Source: Actinoplanes sandaracinus | GTDB lineage: Bacteria > Actinomycetota > Actinomycetes > Mycobacteriales > Micromonosporaceae | Assembly (NCBI RefSeq): GCF_030009775.1 | Contig: NZ_JASCTH010000007.1 | Coordinates: 186,001 to 250,000 of the forward strand | Length of the DNA: 64,000 nt | Direction of reading: 5' to 3' | In this document: piece after piece, positions 25,908 through 33,784 of the stretch | How the letters are laid out: each line of letters begins with the position of its first letter | Position numbering within the stretch: position 1 is the stretch's first letter | The notes under the pieces: model-generated | The model's database searches: none | Told to the model about the DNA's origin: nothing | The model's input: only the letters and a program-made list of their open reading frames with translations | Program-made: the position numbers and the translations under genes

Positions 25908-28227
25908 TGCGCAGCTCTCGCACCTGCAGCAGGCGGAACAGCAGCGGCAGGCCGGCGGCCGTGACGGCCAGGACCATCGCGGCGACCGTGCCGGTCATCG
26001 CGGCGATCACCGGCCAGTCGAGCACGACCGGGGCCTTCGTGGCCGCGAGCAGCACCGCCGACAGGGTGCTGCCGATGACGACCGCGAGGAGCAGTCCGGC
26101 CGAGGCCGGGACGGCGACCTGGTAGAGCACCGATGCCGACAGCGTCCGCCGCCGGGTGCCGAAGGCGGCGAGCACGGCCAGCAGCCTGCGGCGCTCGCGG
26201 AGCTGCTCGGTGACGTTGACGAGCATGCTCGCGCCGATGAACAGCAGGAGCAGGACGGCGCAGGCCTGGGCCACCTGCCGGGCGCCGGCGAACTGGTCGC
26301 CGATCCGTTTGTCGCCGAACAGCTGCAGGGGCGCGGCCGGCGCCAGCCGGGCCATCGTGTTGCGGACCCGCTCGATGGCATCCGGGGCGGCCGGATCCAG
26401 CTTCACCAGGTAGGCGTCGGTGATCATGCCGCGCAGGTCGGCGGGGACCTTCAGCGCCGCGGGGGTCGCCAGGTACGACACCGGAAAGGCCTCGCCGGCG
26501 TACAGCGTCACGACCGGCAGGTCGGCCGGCACCGTCCACCGCGACAGCGGCGTCGCCTCGTCGGCGCCGTAGAAGGGCGCGGCGATCCCGGGACGCAGGA
26601 CCGGGCTGTCCCAGCCGGGCTGGACGGCCACGAAGCTGTCCCCGTCGGCGCAGGACGGCAGCGGCGCGTACTGCCGGAGCACGTCGCAGTCGCCCACCCG
26701 TACGGTCACGCCGCTCTGGTCGTCCGGATCCGTCCGCAGGTAGCCGTAGCCGGCGGTGCGCACCGCCCCGACGCCCGGGGTGCCGGCCAGCGCGGCGTCC
26801 CAGCCGGCGCCGTCGGCGCCGTTGGTGTAGGCGACGGCCTGGAAACGGTCGGCCGGCGGCTGCGTCCCGTTGGTGGCCGCGATCGAGACGCCGAGCAGTC
26901 CCTGGATGGCGATGATGCCGGCGACCGACACCGCGATGCCGGAGACGGAGCGGACGGCGGCGTCGCTGTCCAGTTGCAGACGCCGGATGCCGAGCTGCCA
27001 TGCGACGCCACCGCCTCCGAGGCGCCGTACCAGCGCCTGGACGAGCCAGGGCAGCAGCACGACGACGCCGGTCAGCAGCAGGATCGCCCCCGCGGCGAGC
27101 TGGCCGCGGGTGCCGTCCCCGATGTCGCCGGACATCCCGCCGAGCAGCGGGTAGAGCAGCGCCATTCCGGCGCCCGGCGGGATCAGGCGCCACCAGAGCC
27201 GCCGGCGGCGTACGCCACTCTGCCGCACCACGCCGAGCGGCTCGATGACGACGCGGCGCAACGCCGACAGCGTCACCAGGACGGCGCCGGCCGGCACCAG
27301 CAGCAGGATCATGGCGAACAGCGCCGGTACCGGGCGCAGATCCGAGGGGTACGGACTGAAGTCGGACGGCAGCAGGGCGCCGATACTCTGGCGCAGGCCG
27401 AGAAAGACCAGGCCACCCACGACGAGACCGAGCACCGCGCCGATCAGGGCGTCCCCGGACGCGATGCGGCGCGTCATCCGGCTGTCGGCGCCCACCAGCC
27501 GGATCGCGGCGAGCTGCCGTTCCCGGCTCTCACTGCCGAACCGCACGGCCGTCGTGACGAAGGCCAGCACCGGCAGCAGCATGACGGCCGCTCCGACGAC
27601 GGCGAGCAGCACGATCATCGGATCGGTCGTCGGTGGGCCGCCCCCACCGAACGAGGCGGTCCGCTCCGCCCCGTCGTCCGTGGTCAGCGTGCCGGAGCCC
27701 AGGTAGAAGTACACCTCGTCGGGCCCGGCGAGACCCTGCGGCGCGATCGTGCCGGCCACGCGGGCGGACCACCGCTGTCTCAGCACATCACCACCGGGGC
27801 CGTCGAGGAGGGCGGCCAGCGCCGGGGAGACGAACAGCTCGCCGGCCGCCGGCATCCGTGCCACCCCGGGCGGCGCCGGCGCGCGGTCACCCTCCGGGCG
27901 CAGGATCCGGCCCCGCACGACCTCGTCGCGGAACCGGGTCTCGATGGCCTGGACCAGCAGGGTGCCCGGCCCGGCCGAACCGGCGGCCGCGCCCGGCGTA
28001 CGGTCGGCCAGTCGCTCCTGGCGGGCCGCGACGGCGGTCGGCGCGCCCGCCAGCAACAGCAGCATCCCCACGCCGAGGCCCACTCCGGCCGCGATCAGGG
28101 TGAGCCGCAGCCAGCCGGAGCGCCCGCCGGAAACGCTCAGCCGCACCCCCAGAGCGAGGTCGCGCAGCCAGGCGAACCCGCCACGGCCGGCGCGCTGGAC
28201 GTCGGCGCGCTGGACGTCGGCGGTCAT
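25900..28227 (-). CDS. FtsX-like ABC transporter permease
   Basis: A 775-residue membrane protein with one N-terminal helix, a large extracytoplasmic domain, and two FtsX-type transmembrane blocks (around residues 200-420 and 640-760), about ten helices in all. Such permeases work with a LolD/MacB-like ATPase in lipid, peptide or antibiotic export, or as stress sensors, rather than in import. The ATG at 28227 overlaps the ATPase stop. The extracytoplasmic part between helices (about 450-620) has Cys pairs such as GDCDVL and PSCADGD. Substrate unknown. Confidence 0.9.
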   Translation of the reverse strand: MTADVQRADVQRAGRGGFAWLRDLALGVRLSVSGGRSGWLRLTLIAAGVGLGVGMLLLLAGAPTAVAARQERLADRTPGAAAGSAGPGTLLVQAIETRFRDEVVRGRILRPEGDRAPAPPGVARMPAAGELFVSPALAALLDGPGGDVLRQRWSARVAGTIAPQGLAGPDEVYFYLGSGTLTTDDGAERTASFGGGGPPTTDPMIVLLAVVGAAVMLLPVLAFVTTAVRFGSESRERQLAAIRLVGADSRMTRRIASGDALIGAVLGLVVGGLVFLGLRQSIGALLPSDFSPYPSDLRPVPALFAMILLLVPAGAVLVTLSALRRVVIEPLGVVRQSGVRRRRLWWRLIPPGAGMALLYPLLGGMSGDIGDGTRGQLAAGAILLLTGVVVLLPWLVQALVRRLGGGGVAWQLGIRRLQLDSDAAVRSVSGIAVSVAGIIAIQGLLGVSIAATNGTQPPADRFQAVAYTNGADGAGWDAALAGTPGVGAVRTAGYGYLRTDPDDQSGVTVRVGDCDVLRQYAPLPSCADGDSFVAVQPGWDSPVLRPGIAAPFYGADEATPLSRWTVPADLPVVTLYAGEAFPVSYLATPAALKVPADLRGMITDAYLVKLDPAAPDAIERVRNTMARLAPAAPLQLFGDKRIGDQFAGARQVAQACAVLLLLFIGASMLVNVTEQLRERRRLLAVLAAFGTRRRTLSASVLYQVAVPASAGLLLAVVIGSTLSAVLLAATKAPVVLDWPVIAAMTGTVAAMVLAVTAAGLPLLFRLLQVRELRSE

Positions 28228-28907
28228 CGGGCGGCCTCCGCGAACACCGCGGCGCCGTCACGGAACGCGACCTCGCGGTCGGCGCACGACGCGATCCGCG
28301 CCTCGTGCGTGACCAGCACGACCGCGCTTGAACGCTCCTTCGCGGCGGCGACGAGCAACCGCATCACCTGCTCGCCGTTGCGGGAGTCGAGGGCGCCGGT
28401 CGGCTCATCGGCGAAGATCACCCGGGGAGAGGTGATCAGCGCGCGTGCCACCGCGACCCGCTGGCCCTGGCCGCCGGACGTCTGCCCGGGGCGTTTGCCG
28501 GCCACCTCGCCCACCTCCAGACGCGTGAGCAGATCGGCCGCCGAGCGTTCCGCCCGCGTGCGCCGGACCCCGGCGAGTCGCAGCGGCAGGGCGACGTTCT
28601 CCAGACAGGTGAGCTCGGGCACCAACTGGCCGAACTGGAAGACGAACCCGAACGCGCCACGCCGCAGCGCGCTGCGCTCCCGGTCGGTCAGCGTGGTCAG
28701 GTCGCGGCCCTCGTAGCTCACCCGACCGGAATCCGGGGCGAGGATCCCGGAGAGACAGTGCAGCAGGGTGGACTTGCCGGAGCCCGACGGCCCGGTCAGT
28801 GCCAGCACCTCACCCGGGAAGACCTGCAACGACGCGCCGTTCAAGGCATGGGTGGCGCCGAACGACTTGCTCACGCCGTCGGCGACGAGCAGGGGTTGCG
28901 ATGACAC
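28224..28907 (-). CDS. ABC transporter ATP-binding protein (LolD/MacB type)
   Basis: A 227-residue ATPase with Walker A GPSGSGKST, Q-loop near FQFGQLVPELT, signature TSGGQGQRVAVARAL (slightly changed from LSGGQ), Walker B VIFADEPTGALDS and the switch His in LVTHEARIA. It begins at GTG 28907 and heads a four-gene operon (ATPase, permease, kinase, regulator), all with overlapping ends. It would power the FtsX-like permease. Confidence 0.93.
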   Translation of the reverse strand: MSSQPLLVADGVSKSFGATHALNGASLQVFPGEVLALTGPSGSGKSTLLHCLSGILAPDSGRVSYEGRDLTTLTDRERSALRRGAFGFVFQFGQLVPELTCLENVALPLRLAGVRRTRAERSAADLLTRLEVGEVAGKRPGQTSGGQGQRVAVARALITSPRVIFADEPTGALDSRNGEQVMRLLVAAAKERSSAVVLVTHEARIASCADREVAFRDGAAVFAEAAR

Positions 28908-28998
28908 GGTGAGCTCCCGTTGGATCGTGGATCGACGATGTCCACCACGCTAGGGAGGCAACGGGGACCCGGCGTCCACCCTGATGATGGATCTTGGA

Positions 28999-29016
28999 GT
29001 ACGACTTGAGTCGTAC
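28999..29016. promoter_or_regulatory. Perfect palindrome upstream of ABC/two-component operon
   Basis: GTACGACTTGAGTCGTAC has 8-base arms around TG and lies 92 bases upstream of the ATPase start. Its position suits a binding site for the dimeric NarL-type regulator encoded at the end of the operon. Confidence 0.6.
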
Positions 29017-29058
29017 ATCGGCGCCCGGTGTCCTGATGAGCCGCCATGAGCGGCGGAC

Positions 29059-29535
29059 CTAGCGCAGCTCCGCGATCCTGGCCCGGGTGTCGGCCGGAGC
29101 CCCGGGATGCCCTCGCTCGACGTCGGACCGGACGTCGGCCACGGTCTTGCCGGACAGCTCCCGCCGCCAGGCCAGGTCCGCGCCCCGCATGGCATGGGCG
29201 AACGCGCAGGACTGCCGGTAGTCGACACCCGCGTGCTCCCCCGGCCCCTTGCTGAGGATCTGGTCGCACCGGAACAGCTCCTCCGGGCCCTCGATCGCGG
29301 ACACGATGTCCAGCAGAGAGATCGCCTCCGGCGGCCGGGCCAGCCGGAAGCCCCCGCGCGGTCCTGAGATCGACGTCAGGATCCCGGCCCGGACCAGGGC
29401 TTGAAGCTGCTTGTTCAGGTAGGCCGGCGGCAGCTCGTAGAACGCCGCGAGGGCGCCGGTCGGCACGGGGGCGTCCAGCCAGCTCAGGTTGAGGCACGTG
29501 TGAAGGGCCCATTCGACGCCCTGACTCATCCGCAT
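29059..29535 (-). CDS. Rrf2-family transcriptional regulator
   Basis: A 158-residue Rrf2 regulator. MRMSQGVEWALHTCLNLSW is the start helix; the winged HTH reads PTGALAAFYELPPAYLNKQLQALVRAGIL, followed by SGPRGGFRLARPPEAISLLDIV. The dimer helix contains Cys at about residues 81 and 102. Iron-sulphur Rrf2 proteins need three Cys in one loop; only scattered Cys occur here, so a redox or thiol sensor is as likely. The start is ATG 29535, two codons before another ATG at 29529. The start codon abuts a 25-base inverted repeat, so the gene is probably autoregulated. Confidence 0.88.
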   Translation of the reverse strand: MRMSQGVEWALHTCLNLSWLDAPVPTGALAAFYELPPAYLNKQLQALVRAGILTSISGPRGGFRLARPPEAISLLDIVSAIEGPEELFRCDQILSKGPGEHAGVDYRQSCAFAHAMRGADLAWRRELSGKTVADVRSDVERGHPGAPADTRARIAELR

Positions 29536-29536
29536 A

Positions 29537-29561
29537 GTTCTGGACTCTACGTGTCCAGAAC
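29537..29561. promoter_or_regulatory. Rrf2 operator (25-bp inverted repeat)
   Basis: Perfect 9-base arms GTTCTGGAC and GTCCAGAAC flank a 7-base spacer, starting one base upstream of the Rrf2 start codon. Its location means a bound dimer would block the regulator's own transcription. Confidence 0.7.
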
Positions 29562-29595
29562 CGGTGACGCCCGACACGATCACTGGCGACGGCAA

Positions 29596-29618
29596 TCCTG
29601 GACATCTAATATCTAGGA
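29596..29618. promoter_or_regulatory. Second, weaker Rrf2-like site at cupin promoter
   Basis: TCCTGGA (29596-29602) and TCTAGGA (29612-29618) form an imperfect inverted repeat sharing the CTGGA core of the stronger site. A TAATAT -10-like sequence lies between the arms, 30-40 bases before the cupin start. Confidence 0.4.
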
Positions 29619-29642
29619 ATCACCGAACGTAAGGAGCCGGCA

Positions 29643-30113
29643 ATGACATTGGTCCGCGCAGCCCAGGCCGAGGTCCTCGACAGCGACCCGACCAGCGTGA
29701 TCACCCTGCTACTCGACCCGGAGCACACCGGTGGCGCTCTCACCAGCAACCGGACCTTGCTCAAAGACGGCACCGCCGGCGCCCCGCCGCACCTGCACAC
29801 CCGCTCCGGCGAGCTGTTCTTCGTGCTCGACGGGGCCCTGGAGATGCTCGTCGGCGACGAGCTGCACACCCTGCGCCAGGGAGACGCGCTCTTCGTCGCC
29901 CCGAACACCCCGCACGCCTTCGCCCCCGCCGCCGGCCAGGACGCCGACTTCCTCGTCGTGATCACCCCCGGCAAGCCCCGCTTCGACTACTACCGGCTGC
30001 TCGACAAGGTGCACCAGGGGGAAGCCACCTGGCAGCAGGTCGGCGAGACCCAGGACCACTACGACAACCACTACGTGGACAGCCCGGTGTGGGCGAACCG
30101 CGCGGCCGGCTAG
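29643..30113 (+). CDS. Cupin-domain protein
   Basis: A 156-residue small beta-barrel protein with one cupin domain: GAPPHLHTRSGELFFVLDGALEML (motif 1, with the two His and the Glu) and GDALFVAPNTPHAFAP (motif 2, with the third His). These would bind a metal. Families of this size include dioxygenases, isomerases and sensors; no specific one is identified. ATG 29643 follows AAGGAG at 7 bases. Divergent from the Rrf2 gene with shared operator-like repeats, so it is probably the Rrf2 target. Confidence 0.88.
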   Translation: MTLVRAAQAEVLDSDPTSVITLLLDPEHTGGALTSNRTLLKDGTAGAPPHLHTRSGELFFVLDGALEMLVGDELHTLRQGDALFVAPNTPHAFAPAAGQDADFLVVITPGKPRFDYYRLLDKVHQGEATWQQVGETQDHYDNHYVDSPVWANRAAG

Positions 30114-30123
30114 CGCCCGCCGC

Positions 30124-30963
30124 TCACGTCCAGACAGGACGCAGCCGGTCCGCCTCGGTGGCGGCCTGGGCGCGGCCGGCCTCGGCGGCGGGGCGCCGCC
30201 GTGCCGGGTCCAGCGGGTTGCGGCCGATGGCCGCGCGGGCCGCCGCGTTCGGCGACACGACCACGCCGAGCACCCCGGGCCCGAGCGCCGCGAGCTGCGC
30301 GCCGGGCCGCCCGGAAGGCCGCACCGACTGCGTCACCGGGGCGAGCACCACCACCCGCTCGCTGCCGGTGGCCAGGTCGGCGTTGGCGGCCGAGCGCATC
30401 CCCCCGTCGATGTAACGTTTCCCCTCGACCGTCATCGGCGGCCACGTCAGCGGCACCGCACAACTGGCCGCGACAGCGTCGATCAGGGAGACGCCGCTGG
30501 CGGCGTCGAAGACGCGCACCGCGCCAGTCTCGGCCTCGACCGCGATGATGAGCAGGCGGGTCGCCGGCCAGGAGCCGTCGCCGAGACGGCGCGCGATGAC
30601 CGCCCGCCGTTCCGATTCCGGCACCGTGTGGGCGCGCAGTGCCCGGCGGCCCAGCCAGGCGCGCCCCCGCGCCGGGTCGCCCGGCCAGAGGCCGGCGACG
30701 GCGAAACTCAGCAGGCCGCCGATCCCGATGCGCGCGGCGGTCTCCTGTCCGGCGTCGGCGAGCTGCGCTTCGAAGAGATCACGCAGCGGTACGCCGGACA
30801 GCACCTGGGCGGCCACCGACGATCCGGCCGACGTCCCGACGAACAGCCCCGCGTCGGTGAGATCGACGCCGTGCTCGGCCAGGCCGTGCAGCAGCCCGAC
30901 CTCCCACGCGACGCCGGTGACACCGCCGCCACCGAGCACGAGAGCCTTGCCGTCAACGCCCAT
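30124..30963 (-). CDS. Patatin-like phospholipase
   Basis: A 279-residue serine lipase of the patatin family. It shows the oxyanion loop LGGGGVTGVAWEVGLL, the nucleophile motif GTSAGS (Ser about residue 45) and the catalytic Asp in DGGMRSAAN (about residue 195). ATG 30963 (MGVDGKAL) is chosen because it directly precedes the oxyanion loop; the upstream frame extends only into noncoding bases. It is convergent with the cupin gene (10 bases apart) and divergent from the AraC gene. Cytoplasmic; lipid substrate unknown. Confidence 0.9.
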   Translation of the reverse strand: MGVDGKALVLGGGGVTGVAWEVGLLHGLAEHGVDLTDAGLFVGTSAGSSVAAQVLSGVPLRDLFEAQLADAGQETAARIGIGGLLSFAVAGLWPGDPARGRAWLGRRALRAHTVPESERRAVIARRLGDGSWPATRLLIIAVEAETGAVRVFDAASGVSLIDAVAASCAVPLTWPPMTVEGKRYIDGGMRSAANADLATGSERVVVLAPVTQSVRPSGRPGAQLAALGPGVLGVVVSPNAAARAAIGRNPLDPARRRPAAEAGRAQAATEADRLRPVWT

Positions 30964-31054
30964 CCATGGATCCTGGCATCCCCGCGCCGGGATCTCCACC
31001 GCTGCGTCGTCGATCGGATTTGACTCTCGGCGACAGGGCTGTGAATCTTCGGCG

Positions 31055-32170
31055 GTGTCGCTGGTTCGGTCGGCTGGGTTGCAGAGGTTCCGGGAGACCG
31101 TGGAGGCGCTGGGCGGCGACCCGGTGCTCTACGCCCGGCAGGCGGGGCTGCCCGTCGAGGCGCTCGACGCCGACGACCTGCTGATCCAGGACACCGCGCT
31201 CGCGGGCGTGCTGGAGATCGCGGCGATCGGCCTGCGCTGCCCCGACCTGGGGCTGCGGGTGGCGTCGGCACAGGATTTCAGCATGCTGGGGCCGCTCGCG
31301 GTGGCGATGCAGCATTCGCCGTCGGTGCGCGACGCCCTGGAATGCACCTCGCGGTACATGTTCGTGCACGCCCGGGACATGCACGTCTCGTTGATCGGCG
31401 ACCCGGAGGGCGTACCGGGGATCGTGGGGTTGCGGTATGCGTTCGGGTCGGGGGTGCGCCCGCTGCCGCAGGCGACCGACATGACGATGCTGTTCGTGCA
31501 CCGGGCGGTGTCGTTCCTGGCCGGCGGCGGGTACGGGCTACGGTCGGTGGATCTGCCGCACGAGCCGGCCGCGCCCCGGCATCGGTATGCGGAGGTGTTC
31601 GGCGCGCATGTGCGGTTCGGCCGGCCGGAGGCGTTGCTGCGGATGCCGGCGACGCTGCTCGACCGGCCGCTCGCCGGGGTGGACGCGACGTTGCGGGGGC
31701 TGGCTCTGGCGTTCCTGTCACGGCAGGCGCCCGGCCCGGGCACGCCGACGGCGGCGCGGGTGCGGGCGGTGCTGGCGCAGGCGCTCGGCACCGGCTCGAC
31801 CGACCTGGCGGACGTCGCGCGGGCGCTGGCCGTGCATCCGCGCACGCTGCAGCGGGATCTCGCCGGCGAGGGCCAGTCGTACGCGGCGATCCTCGACGGT
31901 CTGCGCCGGTCGCGGGCCCGCAGCTATCTGACGACGACGGACATGCCGCTGGCGCAGGTGAGCCGGCTGCTGGGGTTCGCCGAGCAGGCGGTGCTGAGCC
32001 GGTGCGCCCGGCGGTGGTGGGGCATGAGCCCGACAGCGTTGCGCAAGGCACCCCGGCGGCGTCAGGACGAGCGGGACGGCAGTGGGTCCAGGACGGCCAC
32101 GTCGTCCTCGATCAGGCTGCCGAGGACGATCACTCCGTCGCGTTCGGCGACCGAGGTGACGAACCCGTAG
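31055..32170 (+). CDS. AraC-family regulator with arabinose-binding-like domain
   Basis: A 371-residue regulator of the type found beside fatty-acid and sterol catabolic genes. Residues 1-190 match the AraC_binding-like effector domain (LGGDPVLYARQAGLPVEAL at the start, FSMLGPLAVAMQ). The C-terminal HTH pair is about 235-330 (DLADVARALAVHPRTLQRDLAGEG and DMPLAQVSRLLGFAEQAVLSRCARRWWGMSPTALR). A GTG at 31055 is the likely start, with a weak ribosome site. The reading frame runs about 40 residues past the normal family end and overlaps the convergent SMP-30 gene by 109 bases, suggesting that the original stop was lost. Probable regulator of the facing lipid-catabolic operon. Confidence 0.85.
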   Translation: MSLVRSAGLQRFRETVEALGGDPVLYARQAGLPVEALDADDLLIQDTALAGVLEIAAIGLRCPDLGLRVASAQDFSMLGPLAVAMQHSPSVRDALECTSRYMFVHARDMHVSLIGDPEGVPGIVGLRYAFGSGVRPLPQATDMTMLFVHRAVSFLAGGGYGLRSVDLPHEPAAPRHRYAEVFGAHVRFGRPEALLRMPATLLDRPLAGVDATLRGLALAFLSRQAPGPGTPTAARVRAVLAQALGTGSTDLADVARALAVHPRTLQRDLAGEGQSYAAILDGLRRSRARSYLTTTDMPLAQVSRLLGFAEQAVLSRCARRWWGMSPTALRKAPRRRQDERDGSGSRTATSSSIRLPRTITPSRSATEVTNP

Positions 32171-33063
32171 GAGCCGTCGTCGGCGCGCAGGTCGTGCACC
32201 ACCCGGCCGTCCAGGTCGAAGGCCATGATCCAGGCGACGATGGCGGGCTGCGGGCGGACCGCGGCGGGCAGGTTCCACACCAGCAGCCGCAGGAGTCCGG
32301 GCAGCGGCAGCAACCGGTCGAGCAGCGGGTTGCGCGGCGCGACGATGCCGGCCCAGACCAGGCCGTCGCTGCCGAGCCACATGTTGTCGGGGAAGCCCGG
32401 CAGGTTCTCCACCAGGATGTCGGTGCGGCCGGCGGCCGGGCCGGTCAGCCAGTGCCGGCGGATCCGGTACCCGGCGGTCTCGGCGAACAGCAGGTGTGAC
32501 TCGTCGGGGGCCAGGATCAGGCCGTTGGCGAACTTGAGGTCGCGCAGCACGGTGGTGACTGCGCCGTCCGGGTCGCGGCGCAGCAGCCGGCCGGTGCAGG
32601 AGTGTTCGAACACGTCGCCGAGATGGTCGTCGAGGTGCCACCGGCTGGTCGAGGTGGTGAACCAGATGGTCCCGTCGCTGCTCTCCACCACGTTGCTGGC
32701 GAAGGTGACCGGTTCGCCGTCGGCCGAGTCGGCCAGCACCTCGACGGCGCCGTCCGGGCGTACCAGGAGAAGGCCTTTGTCGTGGTCGCAGACCAGGACC
32801 GCGCCGTCGGCGCGGGGATGCAGCCCGAGCGGCCGCCCACCGGTGTCGGCCAGGACGGTGCGGTCGCCGGTGGCCGGGTCGATGCGCACGATCCGGCCGT
32901 CGGCGAGGCCGGTGATGATGTGGCCCGCGTCGTCGAGGACGACGTCCTCGGGGCCGTGGCCGCCGGTCGGCAGGCGGCGCCGGACGGAGATCTTTCCGGT
33001 GGGCACGCGGGCGGCGAAGGTGGGCGGTGTCCAGCGGCGCGGGTGGATGATGCGGCGGGCCAT
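32062..33063 (-). CDS. SMP-30/gluconolactonase (strictosidine synthase-like) propeller
   Basis: A 333-residue six-bladed beta-propeller of the SMP-30/strictosidine-synthase group, hydrolases acting on lactones or esters. Blades are seen as GPEDVVLDDAGHIITGL, RPLGLHPRADGAVLVCD, FASNVVESSDGTIWFTTSTSR (metal-binding Asn/Asp), FANGLILAPDESHLLFAET and GFPDNMWLGSDGLVWAGI. Length is normal. ATG 33063 follows GAGG. It is the last gene of the lipid-catabolic operon, 18 bases after the histidine-phosphatase gene, and overlaps the end of the AraC gene. Confidence 0.88.
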   Translation of the reverse strand: MARRIIHPRRWTPPTFAARVPTGKISVRRRLPTGGHGPEDVVLDDAGHIITGLADGRIVRIDPATGDRTVLADTGGRPLGLHPRADGAVLVCDHDKGLLLVRPDGAVEVLADSADGEPVTFASNVVESSDGTIWFTTSTSRWHLDDHLGDVFEHSCTGRLLRRDPDGAVTTVLRDLKFANGLILAPDESHLLFAETAGYRIRRHWLTGPAAGRTDILVENLPGFPDNMWLGSDGLVWAGIVAPRNPLLDRLLPLPGLLRLLVWNLPAAVRPQPAIVAWIMAFDLDGRVVHDLRADDGSYGFVTSVAERDGVIVLGSLIEDDVAVLDPLPSRSS

Positions 33064-33081
33064 GCGAACCTCCTCAGACGG

Positions 33082-33780
33082 TCAGCGGTAGGTCAGCAGT
33101 CGCGGTTCGGTTTCCACATGGGTGTGTTCGTTGTAGGTGGACAGCCACAGCCCGCGGCGGCCGGAGACCAGCTTGGTGACGCCGGTGTTCACCGCGACCC
33201 GGTTGAGCGCGGCCCACACGGCGGCGGCGTCCGCACCGGCGGTGAGCAGCGCGGCGGCCATCGCGATCGGGCCGCCGGAGCTGACCGCGACGATGTCGCG
33301 ATGCTCCCGCAGCAGCTCGCCGGCACGCTCCAGGGCGCCGGCGATCCGCTGCCGGAAGGCGGGGTACGACTCGGTGTACTCGCCGTCGAACCCGCCGGAC
33401 GACCAGCGGCCGGTGGCCGCCTCGAAGATCTCCTGGAAGGCCCGGGCCGGCTGCTCGCTGCGGGCCAATTCGGCCGCTAGGACCGCGCGGTCACGGTACG
33501 CCGGCCGGTGCACCTCGACGACGTGCTGGAAATCGAACTCGTCCCACCCGGCGTCGGCGCGCACGTCGACGGCCGGGTCACCGAGGCCGTCGAGCAGCCC
33601 GGCGGCCGTCTCCCGCTGCCGGCGCAGCGAGCCGCACAGCACCAGGTCGGGCCGGATGCCGCGGCCGGCGAACGACTTGCCGAGCACCCGCGCCTGCTCC
33701 ACGCCCAGATCGGACAGCGCGTCGTAGTCGTCGGCGCCGAACGACGCCTGGCCGTGCCGGACCAGCAGGAGCCGCCCCAC
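33082..33780 (-). CDS. Histidine phosphatase family protein
   Basis: A 232-residue phosphoglycerate-mutase-like protein. The catalytic RHGQ is at residues 8-11 and a second Arg lies in LRRQRE. The usual second catalytic His (in a V-[ST]-H-GG context) is replaced by Ser: the sequence reads VAVSSGGPIAMA. Many actinobacterial relatives share this substitution, so activity may be altered or lost. It starts at GTG 33780, 4 bases after the phosphotransferase gene. Substrate unknown; location suggests a role in lipid or acyl-CoA metabolism. Confidence 0.87.
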   Translation of the reverse strand: MGRLLLVRHGQASFGADDYDALSDLGVEQARVLGKSFAGRGIRPDLVLCGSLRRQRETAAGLLDGLGDPAVDVRADAGWDEFDFQHVVEVHRPAYRDRAVLAAELARSEQPARAFQEIFEAATGRWSSGGFDGEYTESYPAFRQRIAGALERAGELLREHRDIVAVSSGGPIAMAAALLTAGADAAAVWAALNRVAVNTGVTKLVSGRRGLWLSTYNEHTHVETEPRLLTYR

Positions 33781-33784
33781 GCCG

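Noticed and set aside
30545..31054. Longer N-terminus for the AraC gene
   Set aside because: The extra 170 codons are antisense to the patatin gene and have no family similarity.
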